A program made the position numbers and the translations under genes. DNA of 8,480 nt from Alphaproteobacteria bacterium (lineage in GTDB: Bacteria > Pseudomonadota > Alphaproteobacteria > Micavibrionales > Micavibrionaceae): NCBI GenBank assembly GCA_023141075.1, contig JAGLKL010000048.1, forward strand, positions 1 to 8,480, read 5' to 3'. The notes beneath the pieces were generated by a model that ran no database searches, was not told the origin of the DNA, and saw nothing but the letters and a program-made list of their open reading frames with translations. Each line of letters starts with the position of its first letter. Position 1 is the first letter of the stretch. Shown here one piece after another: positions 1 to 4,506 of this stretch.

Positions 1-199
1 TTCAACACTAAGAATTAGGTCACTCATGCTGCGCTGCAAAACCTCTTTTTTTGTAATAAAACTTCAAAATCGGCAAATCTGTATAGTTTGTTTGTAGAGA
101 TTCGAAGAATTTTTGTGTCATTGGCCAACTTTTTAGCCGATTTTGTGGGGTTGTTTTCCATGTTGTTTTTTCGTGTCTGTTGTTATAAGTCATGGGGTA
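1..199 (-). other. Downstream region of the consensus promoter; no convincing complete gene
   Basis: This stretch lies downstream (leftward) of a perfect-consensus promoter on the minus strand, so it is probably transcribed, but I cannot assign a gene to it. On the minus strand a 45-codon frame starts at 161 and stops at 24. Its TGA overlaps an ATG at 27-25 that opens a frame reading MSDLILSVE and running off the window edge. Neither start has a good Shine-Dalgarno sequence; the nearest purine stretch (AAGAGG) is too far from the ATG at 27. A second frame (211-20, 63 codons) overlaps the same bases and its start lies upstream of the expected transcription start. A weak 6-bp stem with a 4-base loop (GGCTAA/TTGGCC, one wobble pair) sits near 122-137. 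The region may be the 5' leader of a gene to the left, a small RNA, or encode a short peptide. Confidence 0.35.
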
Positions 200-228
200 A
201 TTATAGGACATGATTCCTAAACTGTCAA
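200..228 (-). promoter_or_regulatory. Perfect-consensus sigma70-type promoter
   Basis: On the minus strand, TTGACA (228-223) is followed by a 17-base spacer and TATAAT (205-200). Both hexamers are perfect and the spacer is optimal. It begins four bases after the mtnP stop codon and would start transcription near 193, heading to the left edge. No obvious gene with a ribosome binding site follows inside the window, so its target is a small RNA, a leaderless message, or a gene beyond position 1. Confidence 0.75.
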
Positions 229-232
229 ATTT

Positions 233-1081
233 CTACGCTCTCAACACATCCAGCCACTCTTTTTGTTCAGGCGCGAGAGCATCATCCGAGCTCATAACAG
301 CACCTTTAAGAGCGCAGCGAATATTATCCGGTGTTTCAGAAACGCCGTTTTCCAGAAGCTTAAGAACCAGTTGCTTCACTTTGCCGATATTCTCATTATA
401 AACGGCAAACACAGCCTCTACGCTCACATGTTCATCCGGGTCTTCGCGCCAGCAATCATAATCAGTTGCAATAGCCAGCGTTACATAACCCATCTGTGCT
501 TCACGTGCAAGGAAAGCTTCTGGAACATTTGTCATACCGACGACATCACAATTAGCTGCGCTCCGAAGGAAAAAGCTTTCGGCTTTTGTGCCAAGGCGTG
601 GCCCTTCCACGCAGGCATAAGTTTTATCACTATGTAGCGAAAGGCCGATATCTTTGGCTGCTTTCAAAACGTCTTCAGCCAGAACAGGGCAGGTCGGCAA
701 GGCCGTAGAAATATGAGCGGTTATGCCGTTCCCAAAAAAACTTCCCGCTCGTTTGCTCCGCGTATGATCGAAATACTGGGAAATCAATGCCACCTCACCG
801 GGCTTAATCTCTTCTTGCAAAGACCCGCAAGCAGAGATGCTCAATATAGTGCACGCTCCGAGTTTCTTAAGTGCAAAAATATTGGCGCGGAAGTTTACTT
901 CGGAAGGAATAAACTGGTGGTTTACGCCGTGACGCGGCAAAAACAACACAGGATTACCAAAGACTTTTCCTTCAATCACCGGAGCCGAAGTTTTGCCAAA
1001 AGGCGTATCTATGTCATGTGAAGCAATAACCTTTAACTCATTCATGGCATACAGGCCGGAGCCGCCAATAATTGCAAGCAT
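233..1081 (-). CDS. mtnP: S-methyl-5'-thioadenosine phosphorylase
   Basis: This enzyme cleaves 5'-methylthioadenosine with phosphate to adenine and 5-methylthioribose-1-phosphate in the cytosol, recycling the by-product of polyamine and related pathways for methionine salvage. The 282-residue product is full length for the family (human MTAP has 283). Family motifs appear in order: the N-terminal phosphate loop GGSGLY (6-11), the PRHG..H segment with R50-H51, NFRANIFALKKLG, ACGSLQEEIKPG, EGPR (159-162), GMTNVPEAFLAREA and TDYDCW with D207 and D209. The TDYDCW motif favours a methylthioadenosine phosphorylase over an ordinary purine nucleoside phosphorylase. One deviation is L163 in EGPRLGTKAES, where human MTAP has the adenine-stacking Phe. 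The ATG at 1081 is supported by AAGGA (1092-1088) six bases upstream. No other methionine salvage gene is visible nearby. It appears to have its own promoter, as the preceding gene ends about 100 bases upstream. Confidence 0.95.
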   Translation of the reverse strand: MLAIIGGSGLYAMNELKVIASHDIDTPFGKTSAPVIEGKVFGNPVLFLPRHGVNHQFIPSEVNFRANIFALKKLGACTILSISACGSLQEEIKPGEVALISQYFDHTRSKRAGSFFGNGITAHISTALPTCPVLAEDVLKAAKDIGLSLHSDKTYACVEGPRLGTKAESFFLRSAANCDVVGMTNVPEAFLAREAQMGYVTLAIATDYDCWREDPDEHVSVEAVFAVYNENIGKVKQLVLKLLENGVSETPDNIRCALKGAVMSSDDALAPEQKEWLDVLRA

Positions 1082-1117
1082 TATGATTCCTTATTGCGTT
1101 AAAAAACAGAAGCGCAC

Positions 1118-1146
1118 ATCACAACGTGCTTTAGATACTAAGTCAA
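1118..1146 (-). promoter_or_regulatory. Candidate promoter for mtnP
   Basis: On the minus strand, TTGACT (1146-1141, five of six consensus bases) lies 17 bases before TGTGAT (1123-1118, four of six). The expected start near 1111 gives a leader of about 30 bases containing the AAGGA ribosome binding site. The -10 is mediocre, so this is a candidate only. No intrinsic terminator is visible between the upstream gene and this site, so read-through is also possible. Confidence 0.35.
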
Positions 1147-1181
1147 TTACTTGTTTAGTTTTTCAGTTTTATGGGATTATG

Positions 1182-1640
1182 CTACAAACCTAGGCCTTGT
1201 TTTACTTCAGCCTCACTTTGGTCATTAAAATTGGCAAAATTTTCCTCAGCTGTATCACGTGCATCACGTGCTTTCGCAATAAGGCCGATCCCTTTTTTTG
1301 AGAAGGGGTCAAATGTATCTATGATTCCCATGATACCCGTACCATAAACTTCGCCCTTTCTAGCATGTTGATAAATAAGTTCAGTTCCAGCATATTGTAA
1401 ATATAGCTTTGCCTCTTCTACTACGATTTTAGCATCAGCAGAGTTGGGATCAAACCCAGCCTCCACAGGAGTGGATTGGGCGTCGTGTTGTTGTTTCGTC
1501 GAATCATAAGCCTTGATGGCATCGTTATAAGCCTCGATGGCGTTATCATAACTAACATGATAGGAATCTAACTTGATATCGTCAGACACTAAGTCCATAA
1601 CTTTAGAAAAAACATCCGTTAAAAATTTTCTAATACCCAT
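1182..1640 (-). CDS. Hypothetical protein, 152 aa, with heptad-like repeats
   Basis: I do not recognise this protein. It has no signal peptide and no clear membrane span, and it looks mostly helical and charged. It begins with a short amphipathic segment (MGIRKFLTDVFSKVMDLV). Residues 31-51 form three seven-residue units, YDNAIEA, YNDAIKA and YDSTKQQ, that look like a duplicated helical heptad. A glycine-containing stretch (GTGIMGIIDTF) lies at about 100-110, followed by the helical, charged end IAKARDARDTAEE. ARD-ARD (124-129) comes from a perfect nine-base tandem duplication. The ATG at 1640 is supported by GGGGA seven bases upstream and by a strong promoter (1672-1701), so it is very probably expressed. 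It lies between mtnP and another unknown gene on the same strand, with about 120 bases separating it from the latter. Its N-terminus resembles that neighbour in the pattern FL[ST]x[LV]F. Confidence 0.75.
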   Translation of the reverse strand: MGIRKFLTDVFSKVMDLVSDDIKLDSYHVSYDNAIEAYNDAIKAYDSTKQQHDAQSTPVEAGFDPNSADAKIVVEEAKLYLQYAGTELIYQHARKGEVYGTGIMGIIDTFDPFSKKGIGLIAKARDARDTAEENFANFNDQSEAEVKQGLGL

Positions 1641-1671
1641 AATGAAATCCCCAAATTATTATTATGCAACG

Positions 1672-1701
1672 ATCGTATAATGACACCCTGCAATATGTCA
1701 A
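1672..1701 (-). promoter_or_regulatory. Promoter of the 152-aa hypothetical gene
   Basis: On the minus strand, a perfect TTGACA (1701-1696) preceded by AAAAT is followed by an 18-base spacer and TACGAT (1677-1672, four of six consensus bases). An overlapping TATACG with a 16-base spacer is an alternative -10. Transcription would start near 1665, leaving a leader of about 25 bases with the GGGGA ribosome binding site. The -10 overlaps an eight-base palindrome, ACGATCGT (1669-1676). Confidence 0.6.
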
Positions 1702-1721
1702 ATTTTAATACGATGTTATTC

Positions 1722-1748
1722 CAGCACTCAGGGATTTACTCCCCGCTG
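1722..1748 (-). other. Bulged stem-loop after the 267-aa hypothetical gene
   Basis: Read on the minus strand, CAGC (1748-1745) pairs with GCTG (1725-1722), and an inner GGGA (1743-1740) pairs with TCCC (1734-1731) around a five-base loop. The two stems are separated by an asymmetric bulge. It begins 12 bases past the stop codon at 1761, where a terminator would be expected. There is no T tract after it, so it does not qualify as a standard intrinsic terminator; it could be a 3'-end-stabilising hairpin or chance. Confidence 0.25.
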
Positions 1749-1760
1749 CTTGCGACACTA

Positions 1761-2564
1761 CTAAAGTGCGCATATGGAGTTTTTTCTTTCTTCTGTTAAT
1801 TCTTCTCCTGCTGTTTTTTTATGGAATGAGAGAAGGTTTGGAATTGTACCTATACGTAAGGATACTAAACGTGCCTGTAAGTTTGTATCTTCATATATGT
1901 CATAAGCTGCGGCAATGATAGCTTCGCTCTCCAGAGTTTCATGATATTTCTGTCCTACGATTTGTTTTATGCAGCTTCCCAGATCTTCAAAAGCTTCTAA
2001 ATTATCTTTGGAGGGTATTTCTCTGTTAGAGATATCACTAATTGTGTCCATGGCTTTACGAGTTGTTTCTATTATGCTTCCTTGAAAGGCATCTGGAGTT
2101 TCTTCAAGGGCTTTTTCTAGAGCCATAAGTTTATCGTAGCCGGTGACTTTGTCGTTTTCTTGATCTCCTACCAATGTCATCAATTGTCCGGCGACATTCT
2201 TAGATTGTTCGGAAATTATGCCATACTTGGTTTCCAACTGATGTCCTGCATCAACACTTGCAGCTACTAATTCATGGCCAGAGCGACGGTTGCGCCAGAA
2301 AGACTCAGACTGTGACCCATTATCTACAATACCAATTCCACTTTCAATAATTTCCAATTTTTCAATATTTTGAGGGAACGAAGATCGTAAAGCGTCAACA
2401 AGTCTTTGAAGTGCGTATGTCTTTTTTGTGTCTTCTAATCCTATGTTTTCTATATGTTTTTCAATTACATCTGCCAACTTTGGATTGCATGTGAGATGTG
2501 CCTCAGCATCGTTGGCTTTTTTTAATGTGCACCAGTCGAATAATTTTGAAAGAAAGTTAGCCAT
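1761..2564 (-). CDS. Hypothetical protein, about 267 aa, helical and soluble
   Basis: I do not recognise this protein. It has no signal peptide or membrane span and is rich in charged residues with long predicted helices, for example YDKLMALEKALEETPDAF in the middle and ESEAIIAAAYDIYEDTNLQA in the last third. The N-terminus MANFLSKLFDW is amphipathic and resembles the start of the neighbouring 152-residue protein. Three cysteines occur in the first and last thirds plus one near the C-terminus (SICAL). A GTG at 2576 would add four residues (MGYF), but I chose the ATG at 2564 because the GTGGGG that includes that GTG forms a G-rich ribosome binding site six bases before the ATG. A strong promoter lies just upstream. 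The gene is divergent from tamA, with about 150 bases between the chosen starts, so the two may share regulation. It is probably lineage-specific; a phage or mobile origin is not shown by anything visible. Confidence 0.78.
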   Translation of the reverse strand: MANFLSKLFDWCTLKKANDAEAHLTCNPKLADVIEKHIENIGLEDTKKTYALQRLVDALRSSFPQNIEKLEIIESGIGIVDNGSQSESFWRNRRSGHELVAASVDAGHQLETKYGIISEQSKNVAGQLMTLVGDQENDKVTGYDKLMALEKALEETPDAFQGSIIETTRKAMDTISDISNREIPSKDNLEAFEDLGSCIKQIVGQKYHETLESEAIIAAAYDIYEDTNLQARLVSLRIGTIPNLLSFHKKTAGEELTEERKNSICAL

Positions 2565-2594
2565 AAAGTACCCCACTTAAATAATAACGCGCTG

Positions 2595-2624
2595 ATAATA
2601 GGTCATCTTCTTGTGTTTTGTCAA
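2595..2624 (-). promoter_or_regulatory. Strong promoter of the 267-aa hypothetical gene
   Basis: On the minus strand, a perfect TTGACA (2624-2619) preceded by AAAAAAT is followed by an 18-base spacer and TATTAT (2600-2595, five of six consensus bases). The expected start near 2588 gives a leader of about 25 bases. It matches the promoter of the 152-residue gene in the A-rich lead-in, the -35 hexamer and the spacer length, suggesting parallel expression of the two unknown genes. Confidence 0.7.
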
Positions 2625-2632
2625 ATTTTTTA

Positions 2633-2648
2633 CAAAAGATATCTTTTG
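2633..2648. promoter_or_regulatory. Perfect 16-bp palindrome, candidate operator
   Basis: CAAAAGATATCTTTTG is a perfect inverted repeat with no spacer. It sits in the divergent region, eight bases upstream of the -35 of the minus-strand hypothetical gene. On the plus strand it immediately precedes CATAAT (2649-2654), a possible -10 for tamA, so a bound dimer could affect both directions. The cognate regulator is not in the window. The arms are A+T-rich, which raises the chance level. Confidence 0.4.
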
Positions 2649-2692
2649 CATAATGCGGAAACAGAGCTTTATCTTTGCACATTTTCTATAAA
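2649..2692 (+). promoter_or_regulatory. Possible tamA promoter elements (-10 candidates only)
   Basis: Two plus-strand -10-like hexamers precede tamA: CATAAT (2649-2654, five of six) and TATAAA (2687-2692, five of six). Neither has a good -35 at the right distance. The first would give a leader of about 50 bases, the second one of about 13 bases. I cannot choose between them from sequence alone. Confidence 0.25.
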
Positions 2693-2712
2693 AAGATTAA
2701 TCTCGTCCTCCT

Positions 2713-4506
2713 ATGAAAAAGATAAGTTTTATATGTATAACTTTGGCTTGCTTGATGCTTTCATCCTGCGTTGCTGATCGCCTGAAATTCTGGAAGAAGG
2801 ATACAACCATGGTTCCGATTCCGTTTCAGATCACAGGCTTTAATGAAGAGCAAAACGAGGTCGCAGATTACGTCACGGCGGCTATTAGTAAAGAATTTGT
2901 GATCGAAGCCTTGCCGGAAGGGGAGGTGCTGGATTCTCATCTAGCCTTATATCATGCACGCGGCATAGAAAACAATATCCTCAAAGCTCTGTACGCCAAA
3001 GGTTATTACGATGCTGCGCTGGATATTACCGTTGGCGATGATAAGGATGGAAAGCCCGAAGCCGTGTTTAATATCAAGCCGGGAGAGCGCACAAACATTA
3101 CCGCTGTGTCCATTATCCCTGCTCGCTATTTGGATATCTTAAAAGAAATTGATTTAAAAACCGGAGACGCTCTGGAAGCGCAAAGTGTACTGACCGCACA
3201 AGCCACCCTTTATAAATCCCTGCAGGAACAAAGCTGTGCATATGATCTGGACGTAACCCATCAGGTTGTACTTAATGCGGCCATGACGAATGCGGAAGTG
3301 ATTTTCAGAGTTAAGCAGGGAAAGCCTGCTAATTTCGGTGCTCTGTCTTATACAGGCAATGAGACAGTTGAAATCTCATACTTGGACAAATTGGTCGGTT
3401 GGGAAGCAGGAACGTGTTTCAAGAAAAAACGGCTGGAAGCGCTACGTTCCAAATTATTAAACTCAGGACTTTTTTCCAGCGCCGAGCCGGTGTTGCCCGA
3501 AAAAGCGGTGGAGCTTGATACAATTCCCGTAACAATGACCTTAAAAGAACGCGCTCATCGCACGCTCAAAGCAGGAGTAAGCTATTATACCGATGAAGAG
3601 TTAGGCGTTTCCTTTGGCTGGGAGCATCGCAATTTCTTCGGTGAGGGAGAAAAAGTAAACGCGGATATTAATTTGTCTGTTCTAGGACAATCCCTTAAAA
3701 CCACTTTTAACAAACCCTATTTTTTGCGCAAAGATCAAAGTCTGTTGCTTAATGCTTCTATTCGGCGTGAAGATACAGACGCGTATAATAGCGCCGCACT
3801 AGCATCCGGTTTTGCGGTTCGGCGCAGCATAACCAATCATCTTTCCGTGCGCGGAGGAGCAGATTTGGAGATAACTCATATCAAGGAAGATGATGGCGAT
3901 AGCAATAATTATGCATTATTTAGCCCAATGGCTGCGACTACATATGACAGCCGCGACGACACGCTTGATCCGCACAAAGGTGCGCTAATCAAGTTTAGTG
4001 CCGTGCCAACCATTGATATAATGGGCACTAGCGACCCTTACGTTACCACTAAGGCAAGCGCCCAAAGTTATTACGAGGCACATGAACGTTTCGTCATTGC
4101 CGGGCGCATGAATCTTGGTTCGATTATCGGTGCTAGTACGCTTGATATTCCCGCTTCCGAACGCTTTTACTCCGGAGGAGGAGGCTCGGTGCGTGGCTTT
4201 GGTTATCAGGAAATAGGGCCATTCGAAGACGGTGATCCCATCGGTGGACGCTCTTTATTTGAGGCTTCACTGGAGCTGCGCTTCAAAGCGACGGATAAGT
4301 TGGGAGCCGTTGTCTTTATTGATACCGGGCAGGTTAGTGATGAAGTTGCACCATCATTCAGCGATCCGGCTATAGGGGCGGGAGCAGGGTTTCGCTATTA
4401 CACCGATTTCGGCCCGCTGCGCCTTGATGTCGGTGTGCCTTTGCACGGAGATGAAAACAGCGATAAGAACTTTCAAATCTATATCAGTATCGGGCAGGCA
4501 TTTTGA
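2713..4506 (+). CDS. tamA: Autotransporter assembly factor TamA (Omp85/BamA family)
   Basis: TamA is the outer-membrane barrel of the translocation and assembly module and works with TamB in placing certain outer-membrane proteins. The 597 residues fit the family (E. coli about 577). A signal peptide ends in LMLSSC (14-19), a lipobox-like site with C19 as the candidate lipidated residue; cleavage by signal peptidase I after SCVA is an alternative. Three POTRA-like domains follow at roughly 36-123, 124-205 and 206-280, then a C-terminal 16-strand-type barrel from about 285. The L6 loop motif VRGF is at 493-496 within YSGGGGSVRGFGYQE, and the protein ends in Phe (IYISIGQAF), the usual outer-membrane recognition signal. 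C175 and C235, in POTRA2 and POTRA3, are the only other cysteines outside the signal peptide. There is no Shine-Dalgarno sequence before the ATG; the six bases upstream are CCTCCT. The start is secure because the signal peptide begins there. The stop overlaps the tamB start. Confidence 0.93.
   Translation: MKKISFICITLACLMLSSCVADRLKFWKKDTTMVPIPFQITGFNEEQNEVADYVTAAISKEFVIEALPEGEVLDSHLALYHARGIENNILKALYAKGYYDAALDITVGDDKDGKPEAVFNIKPGERTNITAVSIIPARYLDILKEIDLKTGDALEAQSVLTAQATLYKSLQEQSCAYDLDVTHQVVLNAAMTNAEVIFRVKQGKPANFGALSYTGNETVEISYLDKLVGWEAGTCFKKKRLEALRSKLLNSGLFSSAEPVLPEKAVELDTIPVTMTLKERAHRTLKAGVSYYTDEELGVSFGWEHRNFFGEGEKVNADINLSVLGQSLKTTFNKPYFLRKDQSLLLNASIRREDTDAYNSAALASGFAVRRSITNHLSVRGGADLEITHIKEDDGDSNNYALFSPMAATTYDSRDDTLDPHKGALIKFSAVPTIDIMGTSDPYVTTKASAQSYYEAHERFVIAGRMNLGSIIGASTLDIPASERFYSGGGGSVRGFGYQEIGPFEDGDPIGGRSLFEASLELRFKATDKLGAVVFIDTGQVSDEVAPSFSDPAIGAGAGFRYYTDFGPLRLDVGVPLHGDENSDKNFQIYISIGQAF

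Noticed and set aside
20..211. 63-codon minus-strand frame downstream of mtnP
   Set aside because: Its ATG lies between the -35 and -10 of a perfect promoter and so upstream of the transcript start. It overlaps another frame, has odd composition and resembles no family I recognise.
263..1021. Plus-strand frames of 124 and 102 codons opposite mtnP
   Set aside because: They are antisense to a clear housekeeping enzyme, with no recognisable protein pattern.
1761..1775. C-terminal SICAL as a prenylation (CaaX) signal on the larger unknown protein
   Set aside because: The Cys is third from the end, not fourth, so the motif does not fit.
2565..2576. GTG start adding four residues to the larger unknown protein
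   Set aside because: The GTGGGG there works better as the ribosome binding site of the ATG at 2564, with a six-base spacing, and nothing good precedes the GTG.
4503..4505. TTG start for tamB
   Set aside because: It is only four bases after the AGG, whereas the following ATG has a normal seven-base spacing and a standard TGATG overlap.
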